Source: Oceanisphaera marina (lineage in GTDB: Bacteria > Pseudomonadota > Gammaproteobacteria > Enterobacterales > Aeromonadaceae). From it: a stretch of DNA of 64,000 nt. The stretch lies in NCBI RefSeq assembly GCF_014643915.1, contig NZ_BMKE01000010.1, forward strand, positions 54,862 through 118,861. Reading direction: 5' to 3'. The first letter of the stretch is position 1; each line of letters opens with the position of its first letter. The notes under the pieces are model-generated. The model was not told the DNA's origin. It did no database searches and was given only the letters and a program-made list of their open reading frames with translations. Below, piece after piece: positions 26,421-35,313 of the stretch. A program made the position numbers and the translations under genes.

Positions 26421-29234
26421 ATGCACAATGGCGTTATGCAAGCCTGGCTGGAATCTTCTTACCTGGCCGGTGCCAATGCGACCTATGTAGAAGACCTTTA
26501 CGAGGCTTACCTTGCCGATCCTGAGTCGGTTCCCGAGCAATGGCAAACCGTGTTCAACGAGCTGCCGGCGCAAGAAGAGAACATTCAAGATCAGCCTCAT
26601 TCGCAAGTAAGAGATTATTTCCGCCGTCTTGCCAAAGACACTTCTCGCTACGCCACTCCGGTCAGTGACCCCCATACCGATGCCAAGCAGGTTAAAGTTC
26701 TGCAGCTGATTAACGCCTATCGTTTTCGTGGCCATCAGAATGCAAACCTGGATCCGCTCAATCTGTGGAATCGCAAAGTGGTGGCCGAGCTGGATCCTGC
26801 CTTTCACAACCTGACCGGCTCCGATCTGGACGCCACCTTCAACGTGGGTTCTTATGCCATTGGCCAGGAAACCATGAAGTTGAAAGACCTGGTGACGGCT
26901 TTGCAAAAGACCTATTGCGGCTCGGTAGGTGCAGAATACATGCACATTACCAGCACCCGCGAAAAACGCTGGATCCAAAGCCAGCTTGAGCCCGTGGTCG
27001 GCGAACCCAAATTCAGCAAAGAAGACAAGCTGCGCTTTTTAAGCAGCCTGAATGCCGCCGAAGGTCTGGAAAAATACTTAGGCGCCAAGTTCCCCGGTGC
27101 CAAGCGCTTCTCGCTGGAAGGCGGCGATGCCCTGGTGCCCATGACCAAAGAGCTGATCCGCCGCTTTGGTGAAAACGGTGGCCAGGAAGTCGTAATTGGC
27201 ATGGCTCACCGTGGCCGTTTGAACATGCTGGTGAACGTACTGGGCAAGCGTCCTCAAGACTTGTTTGATGCCTTTGCCGGCAAGTACGAGACCCAGAGCT
27301 CAGGTGACGTTAAATATCACATGGGTTTCAGCTCCGATTTTGAAACTCCGGGTGGCAGCGTGCATCTGGCGCTGGCGTTCAACCCCTCCCACCTTGAAAT
27401 TGTCAACCCGGTGGTGATTGGCTCGGTGCGTGCGCGTATGGATCGACTGGACAACCCGGACGGTCGTCAGGTCTTGCCGATCACCATTCACGGTGACTCT
27501 GCCTTTGCCGGGCAGGGTGTTGTGGCAGAAACCTTTAACATGTCGCTGACCCGGGGTTACGGGGTGGGTGGCACAGTACGTATCGTCATCAACAACCAGG
27601 TGGGCTTTACGACTTCCAACCCCCGCGATACCCGCTCTACCGAGTACTGTACCGATATCGCCAAAATGGTGCAGGCGCCGATTTTCCACGTCAATGCCGA
27701 CGATCCAGAAGCCGTGGTGCAGGTGACGCAGCTGGCGCTGGACTATCGTAACGAGTTTGGTCGCGACGTGGTGATCGACCTGGTTTGTTACCGTCGTCAT
27801 GGCCATAACGAGGCCGATGAGCCGAGTGCAACCCAGCCGCTGATGTACAAGAAGATCAAGAAACACCCTACGCCGCGTAAAATCTATGCCGACAAGCTGA
27901 TTGCCAATGGCACTATTTCCGCGGAAGACACCACAGTGATGATCAACGAATACCGTGATGCACTGGACGGTGGCGAGTGTGTGGTGAAAGAGTGGCGCTC
28001 CATGGAAAAAGTCACCGTGGACTGGTCTCCTTATCTGGGCCACGAATGGGACATGCCCTATGACGACAGCTACGATCTCGACAAGCTGAAAGAGCTGGCC
28101 GAGCGCGTAACGTCCTATCCGGAGAGCCATACGCTGCAGCGTCAGGTTGGCAAGATTTATGACGACCGCAAGTTGATGGCCAAAGGTGAAAAACTGGCGG
28201 ATTGGGGCTTTGCCGAAGTACTGGCTTATGCCACCTTGTGCGATAACGGCTATGAAGTGCGTCTGACCGGCCAGGATTCGGGCCGGGGCACTTTCTTCCA
28301 CCGTCATGCGGTGCTGCACAATCAGAACGATGCCAGTACCTATACGCCTTTGTGTCACTTGTCCGACAAACAAGGCCAGTTTCAGGTGTATGACTCTGTG
28401 CTGAGTGAAGAAGCGGTCATGGCCTTCGAATATGGTTATGCCACCGCCGAACCCGATGGTCTGACCGTATGGGAAGCCCAGTTTGGTGACTTTGCCAACG
28501 GTGCCCAGGTGGTGATCGATCAGTTCTTGAGCTCGGGTGAACAGAAGTGGGGCCGCATGTGTGGCTTGACCCTGTTATTGCCGCACGGTTACGAAGGTCA
28601 GGGCCCGGAGCATTCCAGTGCCCGTTTGGAGCGTTATTTGCAGTTGTGTGCCGAGCACAACATGCAGGTAGTGGCTCCCACCACGCCGGCTCAGGTCTTC
28701 CACATGATCCGTCGTCAGGTGTTGCGCCCCATGCGCCGGCCTTTGGTGGTGATGTCACCCAAATCGTTATTGCGCCATCCACTGGCCGTTTCCGATATGG
28801 AAACCCTGGCCAGCGGCACTTTCCTGAACGCAATTGGCGAAATAGATGATCTGGATCCCAAAGGTGTGAAGCGTGTGGTGCTGTGCTCTGGCAAGGTGTA
28901 TTACGATTTGCTGGACGCACGACGCAAGAATGAACAAACGGATGTGGCCATTATTCGAATTGAGCAGCTGTATCCCTTCCCTCAGGAAGAGGTGGCCGCG
29001 ATTCTTGAAGACTACCAGCATGTAACCGATTTTGCCTGGTGTCAGGAAGAGCCGCAAAACCAGGGCGCCTGGTACTGTAGCCAGCATCATTTCCGCGCGG
29101 CTATCCCTGAGGGGGCAAGTTTGCGTTATACCGGACGTGAGGCTTCGGCATCACCGGCGGTGGGTTATACCTCTGTTCATTTACAACAACAAAAAGCGCT
29201 GGTCGAAGACGCACTGACGCCGACCCAAGCCTAA
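26421..29234 (+). CDS. sucA: 2-oxoglutarate dehydrogenase E1 component SucA
   Basis: A 937-residue thiamine-diphosphate decarboxylase of the 2-oxoglutarate dehydrogenase complex (E. coli 933). The N-terminal arm MQAWLESSYLAGANATYVEDLYEAY binds the E2/E3 core. Also present are EYMHITSTREKRWIQ near 173-187, GMAHRGRLNMLVNVLGK near 260, and the thiamine-binding GDSAFAGQGVVAET near 356-370. ATG 26421 and an alternative ATG 26436 differ by five residues. A GGGATAAAG ribosome-binding site is 5-6 nt upstream of the first. Confidence 0.98.
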   Translation: MHNGVMQAWLESSYLAGANATYVEDLYEAYLADPESVPEQWQTVFNELPAQEENIQDQPHSQVRDYFRRLAKDTSRYATPVSDPHTDAKQVKVLQLINAYRFRGHQNANLDPLNLWNRKVVAELDPAFHNLTGSDLDATFNVGSYAIGQETMKLKDLVTALQKTYCGSVGAEYMHITSTREKRWIQSQLEPVVGEPKFSKEDKLRFLSSLNAAEGLEKYLGAKFPGAKRFSLEGGDALVPMTKELIRRFGENGGQEVVIGMAHRGRLNMLVNVLGKRPQDLFDAFAGKYETQSSGDVKYHMGFSSDFETPGGSVHLALAFNPSHLEIVNPVVIGSVRARMDRLDNPDGRQVLPITIHGDSAFAGQGVVAETFNMSLTRGYGVGGTVRIVINNQVGFTTSNPRDTRSTEYCTDIAKMVQAPIFHVNADDPEAVVQVTQLALDYRNEFGRDVVIDLVCYRRHGHNEADEPSATQPLMYKKIKKHPTPRKIYADKLIANGTISAEDTTVMINEYRDALDGGECVVKEWRSMEKVTVDWSPYLGHEWDMPYDDSYDLDKLKELAERVTSYPESHTLQRQVGKIYDDRKLMAKGEKLADWGFAEVLAYATLCDNGYEVRLTGQDSGRGTFFHRHAVLHNQNDASTYTPLCHLSDKQGQFQVYDSVLSEEAVMAFEYGYATAEPDGLTVWEAQFGDFANGAQVVIDQFLSSGEQKWGRMCGLTLLLPHGYEGQGPEHSSARLERYLQLCAEHNMQVVAPTTPAQVFHMIRRQVLRPMRRPLVVMSPKSLLRHPLAVSDMETLASGTFLNAIGEIDDLDPKGVKRVVLCSGKVYYDLLDARRKNEQTDVAIIRIEQLYPFPQEEVAAILEDYQHVTDFAWCQEEPQNQGAWYCSQHHFRAAIPEGASLRYTGREASASPAVGYTSVHLQQQKALVEDALTPTQA

Positions 29235-29252
29235 CGCACTAAGGACATATTG

Positions 29253-30488
29253 ATGACCATCGAAATCAAGGTTCCAGACTTACCAGAGTCCGTCGCCGAT
29301 GCCACTATCGCCACCTGGCACAAACAGCCAGGGGACCAGGTTGAACGCGACGAAGTGATCGTCGACATTGAAACCGACAAGGTGGTGCTGGAAGTCCCGG
29401 CGCCTGAAGCAGGTATTCTGGAGTCCATTCTTGAAGATGCCGGCGCGACCGTACTGGGTCAGCAGCTGATTGGCAAAATCAAGAAAGGCGCCGTGGCCGG
29501 TGAAGCGACCAGGGAAAAAACCTCTTCTGCCAACGGTGAAGCCAAAGAAGAAAGTAAAGAAGAAGCCAAACAAGACAGCAAGGCCGATGCCAAGGCCGAC
29601 GACGACAGTCTAAGCCCGGCGGTACGTCGCCTGGTGGCCGAGCACAACATTGATGTGGCCAAGGTATCGGGTTCCGGCAAGGGTGGCCGTATTACCAAGG
29701 AAGACGTGGAAGCTTTCATCAAGGACGGCGGTAAAAAAGCCAATGCGCCTGCCGCCAAGGTTGATCCTATTGTTGCCTCGCCGGAAGAGCGCACCGAAAA
29801 ACGCGTGCCCATGACGCGTTTGCGCAAGCGCGTGGCCGAGCGTTTGCTGGAAGCCAAAAACACCACCGCCATGCTGACCACCTTCAACGAGGTCAACATG
29901 GGTCCGATTATGTCGCTGCGCAAGCAGTACCAGGAGGTGTTTGAAAAGCGCCATGGTGTGCGTTTGGGCTTTATGTCTTTCTACGTGAAGGCCGTGGTGG
30001 AATCACTCAAGCGTTTCCCCGAAGTCAATGCGTCGCTGGACGGTGATGATATCGTGTATCACAACTATTTTGATGTGAGCATAGCGGTATCCACGCCGCG
30101 TGGACTGGTCACTCCGGTACTGCGCGACTGTGATCGCCTGAGCCTGGCCGACATCGAAAAAACCATTAAAGAGCTGGCTGTTAAAGGCCGTGACGGCAAG
30201 TTGACCGTAGACGACATGACCGGCGGTAACTTCACCGTGACCAACGGCGGTGTGTTTGGCTCTCTGATGTCGACCCCTATCATCAACCCGCCGCAAAGTG
30301 CGATTTTGGGCATGCACAAGATTGAAGACAGGCCCATGGCGGTGAATGGTGAAGTGGTTATTCAGCCGATGATGTATCTGGCGCTGTCTTACGATCACCG
30401 CATGATTGACGGACGAGAGTCGGTTAGCTTCCTGGTGTCGATTAAAGAATTGCTTGAAGACCCAACGCGACTGCTGTTAGATGTGTAA
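29253..30488 (+). CDS. sucB: Dihydrolipoyllysine succinyltransferase SucB (E2)
   Basis: A 411-residue E2 core of the 2-oxoglutarate dehydrogenase complex. Order: a lipoyl domain with lipoyl-Lys in [11 protein letters not shown] (about 43), an Ala/Lys/Glu-rich flexible linker (about 85-115), a peripheral E3-binding domain ([12 protein letters not shown], about 121), a second linker, and a catalytic domain ending with [11 protein letters not shown] (catalytic His and Asp near 380). ATG 29253 follows an in-frame TTG. It lies 18 bp after sucA. Confidence 0.97.
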   Translation: MTIEIKVPDLPESVADATIATWHKQPGDQVERDEVIVDIETDKVVLEVPAPEAGILESILEDAGATVLGQQLIGKIKKGAVAGEATREKTSSANGEAKEESKEEAKQDSKADAKADDDSLSPAVRRLVAEHNIDVAKVSGSGKGGRITKEDVEAFIKDGGKKANAPAAKVDPIVASPEERTEKRVPMTRLRKRVAERLLEAKNTTAMLTTFNEVNMGPIMSLRKQYQEVFEKRHGVRLGFMSFYVKAVVESLKRFPEVNASLDGDDIVYHNYFDVSIAVSTPRGLVTPVLRDCDRLSLADIEKTIKELAVKGRDGKLTVDDMTGGNFTVTNGGVFGSLMSTPIINPPQSAILGMHKIEDRPMAVNGEVVIQPMMYLALSYDHRMIDGRESVSFLVSIKELLEDPTRLLLDV

Positions 30489-30502
30489 CTCATAATAATA
30501 AT

Positions 30503-30535
30503 GAGGTCGGGCCATGGTCCGACCTTCTTTTTACT
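30503..30535 (+). terminator. Terminator-like hairpin between sucB and sucC
   Basis: AGGTCGG (30504-30510) pairs with CCGACCT (30519-30525) and is followed by TCTTTTT. It sits inside an apparently continuous sdh-suc operon, so it may attenuate sucCD expression and need not stop transcription fully. Confidence 0.6.
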
Positions 30536-30563
30536 CTGAAACCCTACTAAACGGAAATACAAC

Positions 30564-31730
30564 ATGAATTTGCATGAATATCAGGCAAAGAAATTGTTTG
30601 CTGACTACGGTTTGCCCGTATCAGAAGGCTATGCATGTGACAATCCACAGGAAGCAGTGGAAGCCGCCAGTAAGCTCGGCGGTAGTATGTGGGTCGTTAA
30701 ATGTCAGGTTCATGCCGGTGGCCGAGGTAAGGCTGGTGGCGTTAAAGTGGCTAAAACGAAAGAAGAGATAAGAGAATTTGCCGAACACTGGCTGGGCAAA
30801 AATCTGGTGACTTATCAGACGGATGCCAACGGTCAGCCGGTGGCTAAAATATTGGTTGAAGCCTGCAGCGACATAGACAAAGAGCTCTATCTGGGTGCAG
30901 TCGTCGATCGAGCGACACGCCGTGTGGTCTTTATGGCCTCTACCGAAGGCGGTGTTGAAATAGAAAAAGTGGCCGAAGAAACGCCTGAACTGATCCATAA
31001 GGCGGCCATTGATCCCTTGGTGGGCCCACAGGCTTATCAAGGCCGTGAACTGGCTTTCAAGCTGGGTCTGGAAGGTAAGCAGATCAAGCAGTTCACCCAA
31101 ATTTATCTCGGCCTGGGACAAATGTTCCTGGACCTGGATTTTGCCTTGCTGGAAGTCAACCCGCTGATCATTACCAAAGCCGGTGACTTGTTGTGTCTGG
31201 ATGGCAAAATCAACATAGATTCCAATGCCATGTATCGCCAGCCCAAGCTGCGCGACATGCACGATCCGTCCCAGGACGATGCTCGCGAGGCCCATGCGGC
31301 CAAGTGGGAGCTTAACTACGTGGCACTGGATGGCAACATAGGGTGCATGGTGAATGGCGCAGGCCTGGCCATGGGCACCATGGACATTGTTAATCTGCAT
31401 GGCGGCTCACCGGCCAACTTCCTCGATGTGGGCGGTGGTGCGACCAAAGAGCGGGTAACGGAAGCCTTCAAGATTATTCTCTCCGATCAAAACGTAAAAG
31501 CGGTGCTGGTGAATATTTTCGGCGGCATAGTCCGTTGCGACATGATAGCCGATGGCATTATTGGTGCGGTAAAAGAAGTAGGGGTAGAAGTCCCTGTTGT
31601 GGTGCGTTTGGAAGGCAACAATGCCGAAGCCGGCACTGCCAAGCTTGCCGAATCTGGCCTGAATATCATTGCCGCCACCAGCTTGAGCGATGCCGCCGAG
31701 CGCGTCGTTAACGCCGCACAGGAGAAATAA
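30564..31730 (+). CDS. sucC: Succinyl-CoA synthetase beta subunit SucC
   Basis: A 388-residue ADP/GDP-forming beta subunit (E. coli 388), starting [19 protein letters not shown]. The ATP-grasp region has [17 protein letters not shown] near residues 44-60. The C-terminal CoA-ligase fold has [13 protein letters not shown] near 321 and the power-helix region. It lies 4 bp before sucD. Spacing from sucB (75 bp) contains a terminator-like hairpin. Confidence 0.98.
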   Translation: MNLHEYQAKKLFADYGLPVSEGYACDNPQEAVEAASKLGGSMWVVKCQVHAGGRGKAGGVKVAKTKEEIREFAEHWLGKNLVTYQTDANGQPVAKILVEACSDIDKELYLGAVVDRATRRVVFMASTEGGVEIEKVAEETPELIHKAAIDPLVGPQAYQGRELAFKLGLEGKQIKQFTQIYLGLGQMFLDLDFALLEVNPLIITKAGDLLCLDGKINIDSNAMYRQPKLRDMHDPSQDDAREAHAAKWELNYVALDGNIGCMVNGAGLAMGTMDIVNLHGGSPANFLDVGGGATKERVTEAFKIILSDQNVKAVLVNIFGGIVRCDMIADGIIGAVKEVGVEVPVVVRLEGNNAEAGTAKLAESGLNIIAATSLSDAAERVVNAAQEK

Positions 31731-31734
31731 CAGC

Positions 31735-32607
31735 ATGAGCATTCTGATTAATAAAAATACCAAGGTTATTTGCCAGGGGTTTACCGGCGGCCAGGGCACT
31801 TTTCATTCCGAACAAGCCATTGAATATGGCACCAATATGGTGGGCGGCGTGTCTCCGGGCAAGGGCGGTACTACGCATTTAGGCCTGCCGGTGTTCAACA
31901 CGGTACGCGAGGCCGTTGAGGTGACCGGTGCCACTGCCACCGTGATTTATGTGCCTGCGCCATTTTGTAAAGATGCGATTCTGGAAGCGATAGACGCAGG
32001 CATAGAGCTGATTGTGACCATTACCGAAGGCATTCCCACTCTGGATATGCTGGACGTAAAAGTGAAGCTGGAGCAAACCGGCGTACGCATGATTGGCCCT
32101 AACTGTCCGGGCGTGATTACGCCCGGCGAATGCAAAATCGGCATTATGCCGGGCAGTATTCACCGTAAAGGCCGAGTGGGCATTATTTCGCGCTCCGGCA
32201 CCCTGACCTATGAAGCGGTCAAACAGACCACAGACGAAGGCTTTGGCCAGTCCAGCTGTGTGGGTATTGGCGGCGACCCTATCCCTGGTTCCAACTTTAT
32301 CGACATTCTTGAGTTGTTCGAAAAGGATCCGGAAACCGAAGCCATCGTGATGATTGGTGAAATTGGGGGCACGGCCGAAGAAGAAGCCGCCGCTTACATT
32401 AAACAGCATGTGACCAAGCCAGTGGTATCCTACATCGCTGGTGTAACGGCCCCGGTCGGTAAACGAATGGGCCATGCCGGCGCCATTATTTCGGGCGGCA
32501 AGGGCACGGCAGACGAGAAGTTTGCCGCGCTGGAAGATGCGGGTGTTAAAACCGTCCGTTCACTCGCCGACATCGGCAGTGCCTTACGTGAAGTCACCGG
32601 TTGGTAA
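31735..32607 (+). CDS. sucD: Succinyl-CoA synthetase alpha subunit SucD
   Basis: A 290-residue alpha subunit (E. coli 289). It has the CoA-binding Rossmann start ([19 protein letters not shown]), [18 protein letters not shown] near 122, and the phosphohistidine loop in [17 protein letters not shown]-type sequence near 245 (here written KRMGHAGAI). ATG 31735 is chosen for the conserved MSILINKNT start and its ribosome-binding site at the end of sucC. A heptad array begins exactly at its stop codon, followed by a terminator. Confidence 0.97.
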   Translation: MSILINKNTKVICQGFTGGQGTFHSEQAIEYGTNMVGGVSPGKGGTTHLGLPVFNTVREAVEVTGATATVIYVPAPFCKDAILEAIDAGIELIVTITEGIPTLDMLDVKVKLEQTGVRMIGPNCPGVITPGECKIGIMPGSIHRKGRVGIISRSGTLTYEAVKQTTDEGFGQSSCVGIGGDPIPGSNFIDILELFEKDPETEAIVMIGEIGGTAEEEAAAYIKQHVTKPVVSYIAGVTAPVGKRMGHAGAIISGGKGTADEKFAALEDAGVKTVRSLADIGSALREVTGW

Positions 32608-32646
32608 CCGCTAAGCTGTCAGCGTTAAGCCATAAGCGGTAAGTTG
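32605..32646. repeat. Heptad array beginning at the sucD stop codon
   Basis: Six 7-nt units in perfect register: TAACCGC, TAAGCTG, TCAGCGT, TAAGCCA, TAAGCGG, TAAGTTG. The first unit's TAA is the sucD stop codon. Confidence 0.75.
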
Positions 32647-32654
32647 CAAAAAAT

Positions 32655-32680
32655 AAAAAGGAGCCTTCAGGCTCCTTTTA
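32655..32680 (+). terminator. Intrinsic terminator of the sdh-suc operon
   Basis: AAAAGGAGCC pairs with GGCTCCTTTT around a TTCA loop. The A-rich left flank would let it also serve the minus-strand gene on the other side. Confidence 0.88.
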
Positions 32681-32683
32681 TGT

Positions 32684-32711
32684 TTTACGCTTCACTCTTC
32701 ACGTTTTAAAT
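32684..32711. repeat. Heptad array abutting the YbaK-like stop codon
   Basis: Four units, TTTACGC, TTCACTC, TTCACGT, TTTAAAT, the last touching the stop codon (32711-32713) of the minus-strand gene. With 32605-32646 it flanks the terminator on both sides. Confidence 0.6.
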
Positions 32712-33211
32712 CACATTCTTTCTACCCGGCTCCAGGGAGAGGGTTTGATACTGAAATGCCCATGTTGCCAGTGATTGGCCAGCAGGCGAAAATCATCGCC
32801 TGTGATGTGAATCAACTGCTGATGATCACCACTTTCCATATAGATATCCGCCATGGCCAGAATGTCATCGTCTACCAGCGTATTTAGCGAGTACGCTTCA
32901 CCCAACGCTGGTATGGCGCCTTTATCGCAGTCGTCGAACCACAGAGCCAAATCGAGCTCCGACGCCAACTGTGGCTGGCTATGCAATAGGTAATTAAGGC
33001 GTTGCAAGTCGACGGTGTCGGCGGCGGGGACCACGGCCATGACAGCTTGGTTATCGTCACAAGTCAGCACAACGGCCTTGGCCATTTGTGCCAGTGGAAT
33101 GTGGCTGACAATGGCGCTTTGCGTACTGCCTTGTGCATAGGGGTGCTGCACACGACTGTACGCGATATGATGTTCATTTAAATAGTGTTTGAGCTTGGTT
33201 GACATACCCAT
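32711..33211 (-). CDS. YbaK/EbsC-family (aminoacyl-tRNA deacylase-like) protein
   Basis: A 166-residue protein with a YbaK-type editing-domain fold in its first 130 residues: HHIAYSRVQHPYAQGSTQSA at the start, MAKAVVLTCDDNQAVMAVVPA near 43-63 with the conserved Lys of this family, and PALGEAYSLNTLVDDDI near 100-116. Homologues hydrolyse mischarged tRNA or bind tRNA synthetases; the specific substrate is not inferable. The C-terminal 30 residues are not recognised. An in-frame second ATG two codons in is also possible. It is divergent from the chemoreceptor gene across a regulated intergenic region. Confidence 0.82.
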   Translation of the reverse strand: MGMSTKLKHYLNEHHIAYSRVQHPYAQGSTQSAIVSHIPLAQMAKAVVLTCDDNQAVMAVVPAADTVDLQRLNYLLHSQPQLASELDLALWFDDCDKGAIPALGEAYSLNTLVDDDILAMADIYMESGDHQQLIHITGDDFRLLANHWQHGHFSIKPSPWSRVERM

Positions 33212-33273
33212 AGCTACCTCCCGAAGGCCATGCCAAATCAGCGCCTTCTTAAGTCATCATTTAATTATAGTTC

Positions 33274-33289
33274 GTTAACTAAATGTTGA
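33274..33289. promoter_or_regulatory. ArcA-box-like direct repeat
   Basis: GTTAACTAAATGTTGA agrees at 14 of 16 positions with the commonly cited ArcA consensus GTTAATTAAATGTTAA. Its two GTTRA half-sites are spaced 11 bp, as expected for ArcA. It lies between the YbaK-like gene and the chemoreceptor gene and could act on either. Confidence 0.5.
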
Positions 33290-33313
33290 CTTTTAAATAC
33301 AGGGTATCGCTGT

Positions 33314-33327
33314 TTGATCCAGATCAA
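33314..33327. promoter_or_regulatory. Consensus FNR/Anr box
   Basis: TTGAT-CCAG-ATCAA is an exact match to the FNR consensus TTGAT-N4-ATCAA. It is centred about 87 bp before the chemoreceptor ATG. Weak -10-like sequences at 33346-33354 and 33368-33373 would put it near -40 or -60, both usual activator positions. Confidence 0.7.
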
Positions 33328-33407
33328 TTAACATCATCATTGTGATTTAATGATGTGCCGATTGTTTTAGAATGGCTCACTGTGGCTTCATTCGAGATTA
33401 TAAAATA

Positions 33408-35075
33408 ATGCGCAATCTCTCTCTGAACTGGAAGATATTTTTACCCTTACTGGTGATATTCGCCTTGGTATTTATTTTGTGCTTTATTGTATCTACCAAG
33501 CTGCAACGCTCGCTGGCGTTGCAGTTGGCTGAAGAAAAAATAGAAACCACGGCCAACCTGTATATGGATCAGCTTAATGTGCTGATGGAAAACGGGGTGA
33601 TTCACAAACGTAAACTGGTGCAGACCAAGGTTCAGGAAGAGTTGGGCATTCAACAGGCGCGGGTTATTCGGGCACCGGCCGTAAGCGATTTGTTTGGCCC
33701 GGGCGCGCCGGATCAGGGCATTGAAGACGAGCTGGACAGGCGTGCCATTGAGCAGGGTGAAACCGTGCTCGATTTGCATCTGCAGGATGAAATTCCCAGC
33801 CTGACCCTGGTTAAGCCCTACAAGGCGTTTAAGGAATACAGGGGCACGGCCTGTTTGCAGTGTCATCAGGTGGCAGAGGGCACCGTGATGGGGGCCGTGC
33901 GTATCAGCTATGACTTGACCGATACCTTTGGTCAGATCCGAAACAATAACTTGCGCCTGGGCGGGATACTGCTGGCTGTGATGCTGGCTGCCGGCCTTTT
34001 ACTGTGGATTATCCAGAATTATTATCTGAAAAGCCCCATTCTCGACATCAGTGGTCGTTTGCAGTTGCTGGCCAAAAACCGTGATCTTACCTCGCGGCTG
34101 GTGCCCATGGGTAAAGACGAGCTGGGTGGGCTTGTGGGGGCCATTAATGGCTTGTTGAGCAGTTTTCAGGGCAGCCTGCGAGAGGTACAGCAGGTAACGG
34201 GGCGCATTTACAACGCGGCGGATCAAATCCAGCAAGGCGCCGAGCAAACGGACAGCTCGGTAAAGGCGCAAGATCAGGAAACCGCGCTGATTGCTACGGC
34301 GGTGAATGAGATGGAAGCCTCGGCGCGCGAGGTGCGAGAAAATGCCCGCTTAACTTCGGAAACCTCCGAACAAAGTCATGCCTTTGCGCTAACGGCCAGT
34401 GATCAGGCCCAGGTAGCGGTGGCCGGCATTGAAGACTTGAACGGTGAAATCGGCCGTATCGACAAGGTAATACGGACTCTGGATGGCCGCTGTGATCAGG
34501 TAGACAAGGTGTTGGACATGATCAAAGGCATTGCCGAGCAAACCAACCTGCTGGCGTTAAACGCGGCCATAGAGGCTGCGCGGGCCGGAGAGTCGGGGCG
34601 AGGCTTTGCCGTGGTGGCGGATGAAGTACGTACGCTTTCACTGCGCACGCAACAATCTGCACAAGAAATTACCGGCATGATCCGTTTACTGCAGGGGGAA
34701 GCCAAAGAGGCCGTGCACGCCATAGAGAAAGCCGAAGAGCAGGCCGTTAACAGCGTGGCCAGCACTCAGGCCGCGATGGATTCGTTACAGTCCATTATCG
34801 GGCAGGTGGCACGGATCAACGAGCTGAATGCCCTGGTGTCGACTTCGGCCGATGAACAAAGTGCGGTGTGTGCCGAGGTGAGTTACAACATTACTCGAGT
34901 GCGAGACTCGTCAGGAGAAACCTTGTTGCAATCAACCGCTGCCGCCACTGCCAGTTTGCAGCTGGTGGCCGAATGCAAGGTACTGGAAGAGATGATCAAC
35001 CATTACCAACTGCAAGAGGGGCATATGGATGAAGACAAGGCCTTGCCGCTAGGCAAACTGGTGCCGACCAGCTAA
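33408..35075 (+). CDS. Methyl-accepting chemotaxis protein with predicted periplasmic c-type heme
   Basis: A 555-residue chemoreceptor. TM1 (about 10-31) is followed by a periplasmic domain (32-183) containing one CLQCH heme c motif (149-153). It resembles the DUF3365/Tll0287-type sensor ([20 protein letters not shown], then GAVRISYDL). TM2 (about 185-203), HAMP (204-257) and a long signalling coiled coil follow, with the conserved hairpin tip [25 protein letters not shown] 33408 places the first basic and hydrophobic segment at the N-terminus; ATG 33372 is an alternative. A perfect FNR box upstream suggests anaerobic control. A redox or gas ligand is likely, but the ligand is unknown. Confidence 0.9.
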   Translation: MRNLSLNWKIFLPLLVIFALVFILCFIVSTKLQRSLALQLAEEKIETTANLYMDQLNVLMENGVIHKRKLVQTKVQEELGIQQARVIRAPAVSDLFGPGAPDQGIEDELDRRAIEQGETVLDLHLQDEIPSLTLVKPYKAFKEYRGTACLQCHQVAEGTVMGAVRISYDLTDTFGQIRNNNLRLGGILLAVMLAAGLLLWIIQNYYLKSPILDISGRLQLLAKNRDLTSRLVPMGKDELGGLVGAINGLLSSFQGSLREVQQVTGRIYNAADQIQQGAEQTDSSVKAQDQETALIATAVNEMEASAREVRENARLTSETSEQSHAFALTASDQAQVAVAGIEDLNGEIGRIDKVIRTLDGRCDQVDKVLDMIKGIAEQTNLLALNAAIEAARAGESGRGFAVVADEVRTLSLRTQQSAQEITGMIRLLQGEAKEAVHAIEKAEEQAVNSVASTQAAMDSLQSIIGQVARINELNALVSTSADEQSAVCAEVSYNITRVRDSSGETLLQSTAAATASLQLVAECKVLEEMINHYQLQEGHMDEDKALPLGKLVPTS

Positions 35076-35122
35076 ACCTGCCAACGCCGGCTTGGTTTCA
35101 GCCTTAAGCGGCACGTAAACAC

Positions 35123-35157
35123 AAAAAACACCGAGCCTGTTCAGCTCGGTGTTTTTT
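35123..35157 (+). terminator. Intrinsic terminator of the chemoreceptor gene
   Basis: AAAACACCGAGC pairs with GCTCGGTGTTTT around a short loop, followed by T residues. The stem core is the same as in the fbp terminator. Confidence 0.88.
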
Positions 35158-35178
35158 GTTTTGAAAAGACGGTCCAGG

Positions 35179-35254
35179 GTGATGGGCAAAGAGTGAAGAG
35201 GGCGATATAACCCAAAACACAGCAACGCGATACGCCTTACGCTATAAGTTGAAG
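35179..35254. repeat. Two heptad arrays between convergent genes
   Basis: 35179-35206 has GTGATGG, GCAAAGA, GTGAAGA, GGGCGAT. 35227-35254 has CGATACG, CCTTACG, CTATAAG, TTGAAGA. Both lie between the chemoreceptor terminator and the end of the glutamate-receptor-like gene. Confidence 0.55.
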
Positions 35255-35313
35255 ATGCATATCGTCTTTTAAACTGACGGCGTATGGCGTCAGCGTACGG
35301 CTTCCCGCGGAGC

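Noticed and set aside
27300-28373. Open frame antisense to sucA
   Set aside because: Same reason: a shadow of a conserved TCA-cycle gene.
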